Program-made: the position numbers and the translations under genes | The notes under the pieces: generated by a model | Told to the model about the DNA's origin: nothing | The model's database searches: none | What the model saw: the letters and a program-made list of their open reading frames with translations, nothing else | Part shown: in pieces, positions 8,722 to 18,953 of the stretch | Layout of the letters: each line of letters opens with the position of its first letter | Numbering within the stretch: the stretch's first letter is position 1 | Origin: Chitinophagaceae bacterium | GTDB lineage: Bacteria > Bacteroidota > Bacteroidia > Chitinophagales > Chitinophagaceae | NCBI GenBank assembly: GCA_019752045.1 | Contig: JAIEMP010000004.1 | Span: forward strand, 124,001-188,000 | Direction: 5' to 3' | Length of the DNA: 64,000 nt

Positions 8722-9869
8722 AGAAATTAGCCATCATTACAACTCATCCTATTCAGTACAATGCTCCTTTGTTTCGTTTATTAAATGAAAGGAACAGGAT
8801 TGCAGTGAAAGTATTTTATACATGGAGCCAGTCAGAAAAAGAAGTGTATGATGCTAAGTTTGGTTTGCAACGCAGCTGGGATATTCCATTACTCGAAGGA
8901 TACGATTATGCGTTTGTAAACAATACATCAAAACATCCTGACTCCAACCGTTTTTTTGGAATACAGAACCCCGGCTTTCTGCAACAACTGAAAAAAGAAC
9001 AGTTTGATGCAGTGTTGGTTTACCGTTGGAGTGTATTCAGTCATTTAAATATCATGCAACGCTTAGGTGGCCGGACAAAATTATTTTTCAGAGGTGATTC
9101 ACATGTGCAGAATGATACTGGCGGCATCCGTTCAATCATAAAAAAAGCAGTACTTAAATGGGTGTACAGGAATGTGGATATTGCATTTTATGTGGGCAGA
9201 TATAATAAAACGTATTTGCAGAAGTACGGATTGAAAGAACAGCAGCTGATAGCAGCGCCACATGCAATAGATAACAATCGCTTTACAACAAATGATCAGG
9301 AGTTGGAACTACGGGCTGCAACTGAACGGGAACAACTAAACATTCCTGCAGATGCTGTTGTGTTTTTATATGCCGGCAAATTTTATGCACTCAAGCAATT
9401 GGATTTGCTCATTCATGCATTTAAACAATTATCAGGAGAACAATACAGGCTATTGTTATATGGCAATGGTGAACAGGAAGAACAATTAAAAGAAATGGCC
9501 AAAGCAGATCATCGGATTCTTTTTCAACCTTTCCGGAATCAATCGGATATGCCATGGGTCTATCGTGTGGGTGATGTATTTGTATTGCCCAGTAAAAGTG
9601 AAACATGGGGATTGGGGGTAAACGAAGCAATGGCCTGCAGCCGGACTGCATTAGTAAGTGATCAATGCGGTTGTGCGCCTGATCTCATTGTTCAACAGCA
9701 AACAGGATTTGTATTTCAACATAAAAGCGAAGCAGATCTGTTGAAACGTATGCAGCAATTTTCTAGTAAAAAAACAGCAAAGCAAATGGGTCAACAGGCT
9801 TTTACACATATCAGTCAGTATTCATTACAACAGGTTGCTGAAGCCATTGAAGCGGAGGTGTTGCGTTGA
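8718..9869 (+). CDS. Glycosyltransferase family 4 protein, first of a tandem pair
   Basis: 383 residues from a GTG start inside a GTGA overlap with the previous stop. The N-terminus KKLAIITTHPIQYNAPLFRL is almost identical to that of the next gene, so the two are paralogues from a tandem duplication that have since diverged. The donor domain shows FLYAGKFYALKQLDLLIHAF, and the GT4 motif is SETWGLGVNEAMAC. Two related transferases in a row often add consecutive or alternative residues of the same repeat unit, which is inference here. Confidence 0.88.
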   Translation: MKKLAIITTHPIQYNAPLFRLLNERNRIAVKVFYTWSQSEKEVYDAKFGLQRSWDIPLLEGYDYAFVNNTSKHPDSNRFFGIQNPGFLQQLKKEQFDAVLVYRWSVFSHLNIMQRLGGRTKLFFRGDSHVQNDTGGIRSIIKKAVLKWVYRNVDIAFYVGRYNKTYLQKYGLKEQQLIAAPHAIDNNRFTTNDQELELRAATEREQLNIPADAVVFLYAGKFYALKQLDLLIHAFKQLSGEQYRLLLYGNGEQEEQLKEMAKADHRILFQPFRNQSDMPWVYRVGDVFVLPSKSETWGLGVNEAMACSRTALVSDQCGCAPDLIVQQQTGFVFQHKSEADLLKRMQQFSSKKTAKQMGQQAFTHISQYSLQQVAEAIEAEVLR

Positions 9870-11023
9870 AGAAGCTGGCCATTATTACTTCACACCCTAT
9901 TCAGTACAATGCGCCCTTGTTTCGTTTATTAACGGAACGGAACAACATCCACCTGAAAGTTTTTTATACCTGGGGTCAAACAAAAGACGGACTGGTATAT
10001 GATCCCGATTTTAAACAAACATTCAAGTGGGATATTCCTTTGCTGGATGGTTACGATCAGGAGTTTGTAGAAAATATTTCAGCAAATCCCGGTGCCGGTC
10101 ATTTTAAAGGGATCATCAATAAAGATTTGATAGAAGGGATTGACCGGTACAACCCGGATGCTTTATTGGTTTATGGCTGGGGTTTTAAAAGTCATCTGCA
10201 GGTATTAAGACATTACAAAGGAAAAAAACAGATCCTCTTTCGGGGCGATTCTACACTCTTAGATGAACCTCCCGGTTTTTCATTTAAAAAAACAGCGAGG
10301 AGAATTTTTTTAAAGTGGGTATATCGCCATATTGATATTGCACTTTATACCGGCGAAGCCAACCGGCAGTATTATTTAAAGCATGGCATGAAGCCGCAAC
10401 AGTTACAGTACGCACCACATGCCATCGAGATTGAACGTTTTTTTGATGCAGATCATCAACATGAACAAAAAGCAAAACAATGGCGAAGGGATTTGGATAT
10501 TGCGGAAGAGGCCCTTGTTTTTTTGTTTGCAGGGAAGCTGGAACCAAAAAAAGATCCGCAGTTATTGATTGATAGTTTCAAAACATTGGAAGGGAAAAAT
10601 CTGCGTTTGATTATTGCAGGGAACGGTGTGCTTGAGCAGGAAGCGAAACAACATGCAACAGACGATGATCGGATATTGTTTCTTGATTTTCAGAATCAAC
10701 AACAGATGCCGGCAGTTTATCGTTTGGGTGATGTGTTTGTGTTGCCATCCAAAGGCCCGGGTGAAACATGGGGTTTAAGTGTAAATGAAGCGATGGCTTG
10801 CGGAAAACCGGTGATCGTCAGTAACCGTTGTGGTTCTGCAATGGATCTGGTAAAAGAAAACGGGTTTATTTTTACAGCGGGAAATAAAAACGAACTTACA
10901 AGTGCAATGCAGCAGTTGATAGGAAATAATACATTAAGGACAGCAATGGGCGAAAAAAGTGCTCATCACATTAAACAGTTCTCTTTTCTTAAAATAGCAG
11001 AGCAAATAGAATCGGTTATATGA
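9866..11023 (+). CDS. Glycosyltransferase family 4 protein, second of a tandem pair
   Basis: 385 residues from a TTG in a TTGA overlap. It begins KKLAIITSHPIQYNAPLFRL and tracks the preceding protein along most of its length (for example FKWDIPLLDGYD against SWDIPLLEGYD). The donor domain is FLFAGKLEPKKDPQLLIDSF, and the catalytic-region motif is GETWGLSVNEAMACGKPV. It overlaps the polymerase gene that follows by four bases (ATGA). Function: retaining glycosyl transfer in surface glycan assembly; acceptor unknown. Confidence 0.88.
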   Translation: MKKLAIITSHPIQYNAPLFRLLTERNNIHLKVFYTWGQTKDGLVYDPDFKQTFKWDIPLLDGYDQEFVENISANPGAGHFKGIINKDLIEGIDRYNPDALLVYGWGFKSHLQVLRHYKGKKQILFRGDSTLLDEPPGFSFKKTARRIFLKWVYRHIDIALYTGEANRQYYLKHGMKPQQLQYAPHAIEIERFFDADHQHEQKAKQWRRDLDIAEEALVFLFAGKLEPKKDPQLLIDSFKTLEGKNLRLIIAGNGVLEQEAKQHATDDDRILFLDFQNQQQMPAVYRLGDVFVLPSKGPGETWGLSVNEAMACGKPVIVSNRCGSAMDLVKENGFIFTAGNKNELTSAMQQLIGNNTLRTAMGEKSAHHIKQFSFLKIAEQIESVI

Positions 11024-12396
11024 ATCTCTCAAAGATTATTTATACGATCATAGCAGTTTTGAGCGGAGTGTTTTTTACACTCAATGAAAAATTCATGATT
11101 GAGGAAATTGTTGCAATAGGATTATTTGTTTTTTTTCTGCTGAATTTTATTGACTCCATCGGTAAGTCGTATAACCCCCTGGATATTCCTATTTTACTCG
11201 CTTTGTTTCAATGTATGCTGATGCCCTCCATTGTATTTCATGTGTACAATGAAGATGCATTGGTAGTGGCTTTAAAATATGATATGGGTGTAACAGCCGA
11301 AACCTACTTTAGTTATATGTTTCCCGCCATCCTGGCAATGATTGCAGGAATTAAATTACCCGAACTCCTGCAATCATCGTACAAAACAAAATTTTCAGTT
11401 GCGGTTCAGGCATCAAGAAAGTACCTGGTGGGCAAGGGAAATATTGGTGTATTACTTATCATTATTGGAGTGGTAACGGGTTTTATGCAGATTTTTATTC
11501 CCGGTGAGTTGAGGTATATCGCATACTTATTTGGGAAGCTTTTGTATGTGGGTGTTTTATACACGTTTTTCTCTGATTCAAAAAGCAGGTCTTTGTATCT
11601 GATGATTGGTGTTGTTTCTATTCTTGCACAAGCCATTGCAGGGGCCATGTTTGGCGAACTGGTGTACACCCTTGCATTGGGTGTTATTTTGCTTTTACTT
11701 GGGAAAAAAATCAGTAATTCGTTCAAGTTCAGTATAGCAACGGTCGGGTTTATTTTTGTTTTGCTCATCCAGAGTATTAAAAGTGATTACCGTGCTATTG
11801 CATGGCAGGGTGGAAGCGAGCAGTCGGATAATACACAGGCATTCTTCACTTTGTTGGCAGATCGTATAGCAAGTCCCGGTCGTTTCTTTGACTGGACGCT
11901 CATGTTTCCTACTGTTACACGTTTTAACCAAGGAATGATTGTGGGAAAAGTGATGGTGCATGTGCCAAGTCAGGAGCCTTTTGCTGAAGGCGAAACGATT
12001 TTTACAACTTTGGCGGCTTCTTTTGTGCCTCGGTTGTTCTGGCCCGATAAACCGATGGCAGGCGGTCATGAAAACATGTTGCGCTTTACAGGTTATAAAA
12101 TTGAAGGGTATAGTATGAACATCAGCCCCATGGGGGAGGCCTATGCTAATTTTGGTGTGGGGGGTGGTGTTTTCTTTATGTTTTTTTATGGCCTTTTTTT
12201 CTCGCTGGTAATTTTATTCTTATTGCAGAAGATTAAAACAAGGCCCACCATTATTTTATGGTTTCCCGTTATCTTTCTAAACTCCATTCAAATTGAAACG
12301 GATATATTAATGTGTGTGAATTCACTCATTAAGAACCTCATCTTTCTTTGGTTCTGTTATTGGGCCGCCGACCGTTTCCTGAAAATAAAATTATAG
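11020..12396 (+). CDS. O-antigen/oligosaccharide repeat-unit polymerase (Wzy-like)
   Basis: 458 residues made of about ten to twelve hydrophobic segments, with a large loop around residues 255-350 (for example SDYRAIAWQGGSEQSDNTQ and PRLFWPDKPMAGG). Wzy-type polymerases share this architecture, with long periplasmic loops and low sequence conservation, and join undecaprenyl-linked repeat units in the periplasm. The D-K-P motif in a late loop (FWPDKP) is common in Bacteroidota polymerase-like proteins. It lies among glycosyltransferase genes and overlaps its upstream neighbour by four bases. No Wzx flippase is seen in this window, so it may lie upstream of base 1. Confidence 0.78.
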   Translation: MNLSKIIYTIIAVLSGVFFTLNEKFMIEEIVAIGLFVFFLLNFIDSIGKSYNPLDIPILLALFQCMLMPSIVFHVYNEDALVVALKYDMGVTAETYFSYMFPAILAMIAGIKLPELLQSSYKTKFSVAVQASRKYLVGKGNIGVLLIIIGVVTGFMQIFIPGELRYIAYLFGKLLYVGVLYTFFSDSKSRSLYLMIGVVSILAQAIAGAMFGELVYTLALGVILLLLGKKISNSFKFSIATVGFIFVLLIQSIKSDYRAIAWQGGSEQSDNTQAFFTLLADRIASPGRFFDWTLMFPTVTRFNQGMIVGKVMVHVPSQEPFAEGETIFTTLAASFVPRLFWPDKPMAGGHENMLRFTGYKIEGYSMNISPMGEAYANFGVGGGVFFMFFYGLFFSLVILFLLQKIKTRPTIILWFPVIFLNSIQIETDILMCVNSLIKNLIFLWFCYWAADRFLKIKL

Positions 12397-13554
12397 TTGT
12401 TGAAAAAAAGGCTGCTTCTGTTTTATGATCATTTTTATCCTTCTTTTAAAGCAGGTGGTCCTACTCAATCGTTGGTCAACCTCGTTCGGGAACTGCACGA
12501 AGATTATGAAATTTCAGTTGTATGCAAGCATCATGAAATGGGCGAAATCCAACCCATGAAAGGAATTGAAGTGAATACATGGATCAATTGGGAATCGAAA
12601 GCAAAGGTTTATTACTGGAAGTATGGATGGAATGAGAAAGATCAATTAAAAACAATTTTCTCAACGGTTGACCCTGATGTGGTGTTTATCAACGGTATTT
12701 ACTCTTTGTATTTTAATCTGCTGCCACTTTGGTACGCAGTTGGGTATAAAAAAATAAAACCAACTCTGTCTGTCATTCTTTCTGCAAGAGGAATGTTACA
12801 TGCAGGCGCTTTATCACAAAAATCATTCAAGAAAAAAATATACCTGCATTTATTTCGTCTCTTGGGTTTACACAAAGCAGTTACATGGCATGCAACGGAT
12901 GCGAATGAAGCAGCCTACATTCGTGCAACAATGGGAGCAAGTGTTCTTGTAAAAGAAGCTGCAAATTTTCCCAACCTCTTGCCTGTTGTTCAAGGCCCTG
13001 AAAAAAAAACAGGTGAGCTTTTTTTGGGAACAATTGCCTTGATCAGCCCCATGAAAAATCATCTGGAAGTATTGAAAGCCTTGGCTGTCTGTAACAACCC
13101 GGTTACATGGCATATCTTTGGACCGGTAAAAGACGAGGGTTACTGGAAGCTTTGTAAAGAACAGATTAGTCAACTGCCTCAGCATATCAGTATCAATTAT
13201 CACGGAGAGCTGACTCCGCATTTATTGAAACAGGCAATGCAACAGTTCCAGGTTTTTATCATGCCCAGTAAAAGTGAAAACTTTGGTCATGCTTTAGTAG
13301 AAGCCCTGAGTGCAGGTAAACCGGTCATCACCACCACCACAACTCCTTTTGCTGATCTGGAGCAGAATGGATGTGGAATGGCCATTGATCCGGCAGAGGT
13401 ACAAAATGGATTAATCAACAGCATCCGTTTTTTTGCAGAGATGAACAAAACAGATTTTGAAAAAAGCAGTGCTGCTGCTGTTACATATATTCATCAAAAA
13501 ATGAATCCTGAACAGTTGAAAAAAACATACGATCAGATTTTTGCAGGTGCATGA
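12397..13554 (+). CDS. Glycosyltransferase family 4 protein
   Basis: 385 residues. It begins directly after the polymerase stop at a TTG-TTG pair, giving LKKRLLLFYDHFYPSFKAGGPTQ; the AGGPTQS loop is the GT4 glycine-rich acceptor-lobe loop. The donor lobe reads LGTIALISPMKNHLEVLKAL, and the conserved motif is SKSENFGHALVEALSAGKPV. The stop overlaps the ATG of the acetyltransferase gene by four bases. It probably adds one sugar of the repeat unit in the cytoplasm. Sugar identity unknown. Confidence 0.88.
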   Translation: MLKKRLLLFYDHFYPSFKAGGPTQSLVNLVRELHEDYEISVVCKHHEMGEIQPMKGIEVNTWINWESKAKVYYWKYGWNEKDQLKTIFSTVDPDVVFINGIYSLYFNLLPLWYAVGYKKIKPTLSVILSARGMLHAGALSQKSFKKKIYLHLFRLLGLHKAVTWHATDANEAAYIRATMGASVLVKEAANFPNLLPVVQGPEKKTGELFLGTIALISPMKNHLEVLKALAVCNNPVTWHIFGPVKDEGYWKLCKEQISQLPQHISINYHGELTPHLLKQAMQQFQVFIMPSKSENFGHALVEALSAGKPVITTTTTPFADLEQNGCGMAIDPAEVQNGLINSIRFFAEMNKTDFEKSSAAAVTYIHQKMNPEQLKKTYDQIFAGA

Positions 13555-14105
13555 AAACAAACTTAGAATCATATAACAACAGCTGGTACTCAACAGGACG
13601 ATCTGCTGTTGTAAGGGCGTTGTGGTTTCTTACAAGTGCTTTGTTTGTGCAATGTAACTGGAACCCGTCATCTGCTGTGCGTGTTTTTTTATTGCGTCTC
13701 TTTGGTGCAAAGATTGGCAAAGGAGTGGTGATAAAACCTGCTGTTGAAATTAAATATCCGTGGTTACTGATTGTTGGTGATTATGTGTGGATTGGCGAAC
13801 AGGTGTGGATTGATAACCTGGCGATGATTGAAATTGGAAGTCATGTTTGTATATCACAAGGCGCTTACCTGCTTACCGGAAATCATGACTACTCTAAACC
13901 AACGTTTGATTTAATGGTAAAACCAATCCGGTTAGAAGAAGCTGTTTGGATTGGCGCAAGAGCAATTGTTTGCCCCGGAGTTATTTGCCAGTCGCATGCA
14001 GTATTAACAGCCGGATCAGTAGCCAGGAAAAACCTAGATGCATATACAATATACAGCGGTAACCCTGCATTGCCGGTAAAACAACGGTTGATCAGCGAAG
14101 CATGA
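13551..14105 (+). CDS. WcaF-like hexapeptide-repeat O-acetyltransferase
   Basis: 184 residues. After an N-terminal helix (RSAVVRALWFLTSALF) comes a left-handed beta-helix of hexapeptide repeats (IGKGVVIKPAVEIKYPWLLI, then IGEQVWIDNLAMIEIGSHV). The motif GNHDYSKPTF contains the catalytic-type His of the CysE/LacA/WcaF family, and IGARAIVCPGVICQ closes the helix. The family uses acetyl-CoA to O-acetylate a sugar or lipid-linked intermediate. The context, just before a GT2 gene and the GDP-fucose genes, matches colanic-acid-like loci. It overlaps both neighbours by four bases. Confidence 0.85.
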   Translation: MKTNLESYNNSWYSTGRSAVVRALWFLTSALFVQCNWNPSSAVRVFLLRLFGAKIGKGVVIKPAVEIKYPWLLIVGDYVWIGEQVWIDNLAMIEIGSHVCISQGAYLLTGNHDYSKPTFDLMVKPIRLEEAVWIGARAIVCPGVICQSHAVLTAGSVARKNLDAYTIYSGNPALPVKQRLISEA

Positions 14106-14866
14106 AGATTTCCATTATTACAGTAGTTTATAACTGCGAAAAAACAATTGAACGTACCATTCGTTCCGTGTTAAGTCAATCGTATAAAAATATTGAATAC
14201 CTGATTATTGACGGAGCATCAACCGATGCAACGATGCAGGTGGTGAACCGGTATAAAAATCAGATATCAGTCATTCTAACAGAAAAAGATAAGGGCATGT
14301 ATGATGCGTTGAATAAAGGCATTCGCTTGTGCACAGGAGATGTAGTAGGTATTTTACATGCAGATGATGAATTTGCATCAACACAAAGTATACAGCTCAT
14401 TGCAGAGCGGTTACAAAGTAACCCGGTGATTGATGCTGTGTATGGCGATGTTGGTTTTGTAAAAGAAGAAGAACCGGATAAAATTGTACGTTATTATTCA
14501 TCGGCCATCTTTAATACCAATTTATTCAAGTGGGGATTTATGCCTGCACATCCTACCTTCTTCTGTTATAAAAAATATTTCGATTTGTATGGAGTATACC
14601 GCACAGATCTGGATATTGCGGCCGATTTTGATTTACTGGCCCGTTTTCTGCGCAGGCATCAACTGCATACATCTTACATTCCTGAGATGTTGGTGAAGAT
14701 GAATCTCGGCGGAAAAAGTACAAGAGGCATCAGCAGTACCATTCAGATCAACAAAGAAATCAAACAGATATTAACTGAACAGAAAATGCCATCGAGCTAT
14801 CTGCGGTTGTATGCACGTTATTTTATTAAAGTGCAGGAATTCTGGAAAAAGAAAAAGCAAATATAA
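14102..14866 (+). CDS. Glycosyltransferase family 2 protein (WcaA/WcaE-like)
   Basis: 254 residues, GT-A fold: [20 protein letters not shown] at the N-terminus, the base-binding [10 protein letters not shown], and a HADDEF metal site around residue 89. The pattern [13 protein letters not shown]-like ([14 protein letters not shown]) is typical of the GT2 subgroup that includes WcaA and WcaE. It sits 5 bases before gmd, so it may use GDP-fucose or GDP-mannose, but that is inference from neighbours only. It overlaps the acetyltransferase gene by four bases. Confidence 0.88.
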   Translation: MKISIITVVYNCEKTIERTIRSVLSQSYKNIEYLIIDGASTDATMQVVNRYKNQISVILTEKDKGMYDALNKGIRLCTGDVVGILHADDEFASTQSIQLIAERLQSNPVIDAVYGDVGFVKEEEPDKIVRYYSSAIFNTNLFKWGFMPAHPTFFCYKKYFDLYGVYRTDLDIAADFDLLARFLRRHQLHTSYIPEMLVKMNLGGKSTRGISSTIQINKEIKQILTEQKMPSSYLRLYARYFIKVQEFWKKKKQI

Positions 14867-14871
14867 ATTGT

Positions 14872-15984
14872 ATGAAGAAAGCATTGATCACCGGTATTAC
14901 CGGTCAGGATGGAGCTTATCTCTCCGACCTGTTATTAAAGAAAGGGTATGAAGTACACGGTATTAAACGCAGAACATCATTGTTTAACACCGATCGTATT
15001 GATCATTTGTATGAAGATCCGCATATCAACAACCGTCACTTTGTACTTCACTACGGCGATTTAACAGACAGCACCAATCTCATCCGTATCATTCAGGAAG
15101 TACAGCCCGATGAAATTTATAATCTCGGTGCCATGAGTCATGTAAAAGTGAGTTTTGATACACCTGAGTATACTGCCAACACCGATGCTGTTGGAACACT
15201 TCGCATTCTGGAAGCTGTACGTTTGCTGGGCTTAACCAATAAAACAAAAATTTATCAGGCTTCTACTTCTGAGCTATATGGTTTGGTACAGGAAGTGCCG
15301 CAATCAGAAACTACACCGTTTTATCCACGCTCACCGTACGGTGTTGCAAAAATGTATGCTTACTGGATCACCGTAAACTATCGTGAAGCCTACAACATGT
15401 TTGCATGCAATGGAATTTTGTTTAATCATGAATCACCTTTACGTGGAGAAACATTTGTTACAAGAAAAATCACCAGAGCGGTTGCAAAAATTGCGATGGG
15501 CATGCAGGATAAATTATGGCTGGGTAACCTCAACTCAAAAAGAGACTGGGGACATGCGAAAGATTATGTTGAAGCCATGTGGCTGATGCTGCAACAGGAG
15601 AAACCCGAAGATTTTGTGATTGCAACAGGTGTAACCACTGAGGTAAGAGAATTTGTTCGCATGGCGTTTGCACAGGTAGGAGTTGAAATTGAATTTACAG
15701 GCGCTGATGAAGAAGAAAAAGGATTTGTAAAATCGGCTTCGCATCCCGATTATCAGGTAGCCGTTGGAACAGAAGTAGTAGCCATTGATCCAAGATATTA
15801 CCGCCCTACTGAAGTGGATCTGCTGATTGGTAACCCGGCAAAAGCCAATCAGAAATTAGGATGGAAACCAAAATATGATCTGCAAGGTTTAGTAAAAGAA
15901 ATGGTAGCTGCAGATATTGATGTGTTTAAAAAAGAAAAATTATTAAAAGACAGTGGTTTTAAAATAAAAAATCAATTTGAGTAA
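14872..15984 (+). CDS. gmd: GDP-mannose 4,6-dehydratase
   Basis: 370 residues. The first step of GDP-L-fucose (or GDP-rhamnose) synthesis: converts GDP-D-mannose to GDP-4-keto-6-deoxy-D-mannose with bound NADP. The N-terminal Rossmann motif is [20 protein letters not shown], the catalytic T/E site lies in STSELYG, and the SDR Tyr-Lys pair is in [26 protein letters not shown] is the strongly conserved Gmd stretch. Length matches the family. It is followed with one-base overlap by the GDP-fucose synthase gene, so the end product is probably GDP-L-fucose. Confidence 0.97.
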   Translation: MKKALITGITGQDGAYLSDLLLKKGYEVHGIKRRTSLFNTDRIDHLYEDPHINNRHFVLHYGDLTDSTNLIRIIQEVQPDEIYNLGAMSHVKVSFDTPEYTANTDAVGTLRILEAVRLLGLTNKTKIYQASTSELYGLVQEVPQSETTPFYPRSPYGVAKMYAYWITVNYREAYNMFACNGILFNHESPLRGETFVTRKITRAVAKIAMGMQDKLWLGNLNSKRDWGHAKDYVEAMWLMLQQEKPEDFVIATGVTTEVREFVRMAFAQVGVEIEFTGADEEEKGFVKSASHPDYQVAVGTEVVAIDPRYYRPTEVDLLIGNPAKANQKLGWKPKYDLQGLVKEMVAADIDVFKKEKLLKDSGFKIKNQFE

Positions 15985-16913
15985 TGGAGAAGAATGCAAG
16001 GATATATGTAGCAGGTCATCGTGGAATGGTGGGCTCGGCCATTGTAAGAAAACTGCAGCAGGAAGGATATGAAAACCTGCTGCTGCGTACTTCAGCTGAA
16101 TTGGATTTACGCAATCAGGAATCAACTGAACAGTTTTTTAAAGAGCATAAACCCGATTACGTTTTTTTAGCTGCAGCAAAAGTGGGAGGTATTGTTGCCA
16201 ACAATACTTACCGTGCAGATTTTTTATATGAAAATCTGATGATTCAAAACAATGTGATTCATGCTGCGTTCAAACACAGCGTTACAAAATTGTTGTTTCT
16301 CGGGTCATCCTGCATTTATCCAAAATTTGCAGATCAACCTATACAGGAAAGTGCATTGCTTACAGGTACGCTTGAACCAACCAATGAACCGTATGCTATT
16401 GCAAAAATTGCAGGATTAAAATTGTGCGAAGCATACAGAGATCAGTATGGCGCCAATTTTATTTCGGCCATGCCTACCAATCTGTATGGTCCAAACGATA
16501 ATTACGATCTCAATAACTCACATGTGCTTCCTGCATTGTTACGCAAAATGATTGTGGCAAAGCGTACCAATCAACCTGTTGTTGAAATATGGGGTACGGG
16601 CACCCCCCGCCGTGAGTTTTTGCATGTAGATGATTTAGCTGATGCCTGTTATTTTTTAATGCATCAATACAATGGAAGAGAGTGGCTGAACATTGGTGTG
16701 GGGGAAGATATTTCCATTAAAGAACTGGCCGAACTTATAAAGCACATTGTTGGATATGAAGGAGAATTGCAGTTTAATACCACTAAACCCGATGGTACTC
16801 CACGCAAACTGCTGGATGTATCAAAACTGCAATCGCTTGGATGGAAAGCAGGCATTGGATTACAGGAAGGTATTGAAAAAGTTTTCCAGGAAATAAAATC
16901 GCTTCCTTTTTAA
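15984..16913 (+). CDS. fcl: GDP-L-fucose synthase (GDP-4-keto-6-deoxymannose epimerase/reductase)
   Basis: 309 residues, SDR fold. The NADPH site is [16 protein letters not shown] (about residues 9-24); [14 protein letters not shown] and [10 protein letters not shown] are diagnostic of Fcl/WcaG; the catalytic Tyr-Lys pair is in EPYAIAK. It carries out 3,5-epimerisation and 4-reduction of the Gmd product to give GDP-L-fucose for the local glycosyltransferases. Its ATG shares one base with the gmd stop, and the next gene starts one base after its own stop, so all three are probably on one mRNA. Confidence 0.97.
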   Translation: MEKNARIYVAGHRGMVGSAIVRKLQQEGYENLLLRTSAELDLRNQESTEQFFKEHKPDYVFLAAAKVGGIVANNTYRADFLYENLMIQNNVIHAAFKHSVTKLLFLGSSCIYPKFADQPIQESALLTGTLEPTNEPYAIAKIAGLKLCEAYRDQYGANFISAMPTNLYGPNDNYDLNNSHVLPALLRKMIVAKRTNQPVVEIWGTGTPRREFLHVDDLADACYFLMHQYNGREWLNIGVGEDISIKELAELIKHIVGYEGELQFNTTKPDGTPRKLLDVSKLQSLGWKAGIGLQEGIEKVFQEIKSLPF

Positions 16914-16914
16914 G

Positions 16915-17664
16915 ATGTTTGGTTTATTTAAAAAAAAGTCTGCTGTATCTGTTGCTGCTGAAATTAATTACGGTGGTTTAAAAACAGATATGCATTCTCA
17001 TCTCCTGCCGGGTATTGATGATGGCTCGCCCGATGCAGCAACTTCTGTTGCGTATATAAAAGCAATGATGAAGCTTGGCTATGAGAAGTTTATTACAACA
17101 CCGCATATTTATCCTGATCTCTATCCAAATACCAGAGAAACTATTCTGGCAGCACATGGTGTTCTGAAACAAAAGCTGAAAGAAGAACAGGTAGATGTGG
17201 AAATTATTCCTGCTGCCGAATATTTTATTGATGATTTGTTTGCAGACCGTTTAAAGAACAAGGAGCCCTTACTCACTATTCATAAAAACTGGGTGCTGGT
17301 TGAAATTTCTTTTATGACTCCACCACCCGATTTAAATAATATTCTGTTTGATTTGATTGTACATGGCTATCAACCCGTGCTTGCTCATCCGGAGCGCTAT
17401 AGTTTTTATCACAATCAAAAAGAAATTTTTCACCGGTTTAAAGATCAGGGCTGTTTGCTGCAAATCAACCTGCTTTCATTAAGCGGATATTATGGCCGTG
17501 GTGCACAGGAAGCCGCACAATATATGCTGCAGGAAAAAATTGTTGATCTGATGGGCACTGATCTGCATCACCAGCGACACCTCGATGCAATGCATCATCC
17601 TGCTTTGTTTGCAGATGTGCAAAAAGCGTTGCAAACAAATACGATTCTTAATTCTTCACTTTAA
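16915..17664 (+). CDS. CapC/CpsB-type PHP-fold tyrosine-protein phosphatase
   Basis: 249 residues. A PHP metal-binding fold is visible: DMHSHLLPGIDDG (H27, H29) near the N-terminus, TPHIYP in the middle, LAHPERY later, and GTDLHHQRHL near the C-terminus. In capsule loci these manganese-dependent phosphatases dephosphorylate the BY-kinase (Wzc/CpsD-like) that controls polymer length and export. No BY-kinase is visible in the window, so its target may lie elsewhere. The ATG follows the fcl stop by one base. The gene is followed almost directly by a TTG-started glycosyltransferase gene. Confidence 0.9.
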   Translation: MFGLFKKKSAVSVAAEINYGGLKTDMHSHLLPGIDDGSPDAATSVAYIKAMMKLGYEKFITTPHIYPDLYPNTRETILAAHGVLKQKLKEEQVDVEIIPAAEYFIDDLFADRLKNKEPLLTIHKNWVLVEISFMTPPPDLNNILFDLIVHGYQPVLAHPERYSFYHNQKEIFHRFKDQGCLLQINLLSLSGYYGRGAQEAAQYMLQEKIVDLMGTDLHHQRHLDAMHHPALFADVQKALQTNTILNSSL

Positions 17665-17665
17665 G

Positions 17666-18895
17666 TTGCCGGTTCAAAAACCCCGTTTGCTGATTCTTTT
17701 AAACAGGCTTGCTGTTGGTGGTCCTGCTATTAACACATTATCTGTTGCAGCCATTCTGTGTAACAGGTTTGATATTTTACTTGTTGCCGGTGAACCGTTG
17801 GCAGACGAACAGCCTGCAGATTTTTTATTAGAACAATACAAAGGCTTTGAGGTGAAAAAAATTAAATCGCTTCAACGTTCTGTATTGCCGTTGAAGGATT
17901 TGCAGTCCTTTGTTCAGTTAAAGAAAATCATCAAAACTTTTCAGCCGCAGATAGTTCATACACATGGAGCTAAGCCGGGTGTACTGGGGCGTATAGCTGC
18001 ATGGCAGTGCAATGTGCCTGTTGTTGTTCATACGTTTCACGGTCATGTATTTCATTCGTATTTCAGCCGGTTTTTTTCAAAACAAATTATCCGGATTGAA
18101 CAACTGCTTGCACGTATTTCCACAGCCATCATTGCTATCAATGAAAAGCTGCAGCATGAGTTGATGCATCAGTACAGAATTGCAGCAGCGGAAAAAGTGC
18201 AGCTGATAAGGCTTGGCATCAACACAGAACAGTTTGCAGATCCTGATCTTGAAAAAAGGAAACGGTTTAGAAATGAATTTTCAATTGCTGAAACTGATTT
18301 TGTAATTGGTATTGTGGGTAGACTGGTGCCTGTTAAGCAACATCGTCTCTTTATTGAAACTGCAGAATTATTGTTACAGAATAAGGGGATAACAAAAACT
18401 CTCCGTTTTTTTATTATCGGAGACGGTGCAGAAAACGAAATGCTCATGAACACGCTGCAGAAAAAAAATATTTCTTATACACAAAGCGGGCATGTATTCA
18501 ATACATCAGCATCATTTGTGTTTACATCCTGGCGTAATGATATGGATGCTGTGTATGCAGGTTTAGATCTTGTGATGTTAACTTCACTTAACGAGGGAAC
18601 ACCCGTTTCTGTAATGGAAGCAATGGCCGCAGGCAAAGCAGTTGTTTCAACCAATGCCGGCGGCATTGCAGAGATGATTGTGGAAGGGCAAACAGGTTCT
18701 ATAGCGGAAGGTGCTGATGCATTGTCCCGGGCTGTATTGAAGCTGATAGAAAACAATGAACTCCGGAAAGAAATGGGACGGAATGCATCTGCTAATGCTG
18801 CACTTCATTTTTCAAAACAGGCTGAAACAGACCGTTTGTGCAGCTTGTACAACCAATTGTTACAGCAAAAAACAGCTTCTGAAACAGAATTTTAA
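17666..18895 (+). CDS. Glycosyltransferase family 4 protein
   Basis: 409 residues if translation starts at TTG 17666, two bases after the upstream stop. An earlier in-frame ATG would lie inside the phosphatase gene and add unrelated residues. The acceptor lobe starts RLLILLNRLAVGGPAINTL, and VHTHGAKPGVLGRIAA and HTFHGHVFHSYFS are typical of GT4 enzymes acting early on lipid-linked sugars. The donor lobe is IGIVGRLVPVKQHRLFIETA, and the catalytic motif is NEGTPVSVMEAMAAGKAV. It is the last gene of the polysaccharide locus before the B12-binding regulator. Confidence 0.88.
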   Translation: MPVQKPRLLILLNRLAVGGPAINTLSVAAILCNRFDILLVAGEPLADEQPADFLLEQYKGFEVKKIKSLQRSVLPLKDLQSFVQLKKIIKTFQPQIVHTHGAKPGVLGRIAAWQCNVPVVVHTFHGHVFHSYFSRFFSKQIIRIEQLLARISTAIIAINEKLQHELMHQYRIAAAEKVQLIRLGINTEQFADPDLEKRKRFRNEFSIAETDFVIGIVGRLVPVKQHRLFIETAELLLQNKGITKTLRFFIIGDGAENEMLMNTLQKKNISYTQSGHVFNTSASFVFTSWRNDMDAVYAGLDLVMLTSLNEGTPVSVMEAMAAGKAVVSTNAGGIAEMIVEGQTGSIAEGADALSRAVLKLIENNELRKEMGRNASANAALHFSKQAETDRLCSLYNQLLQQKTASETEF

Positions 18896-18953
18896 CAATG
18901 AACCTGAACATTTTAATGCGGGGATTGTAATTATCACAACATTAATCTGAGAG

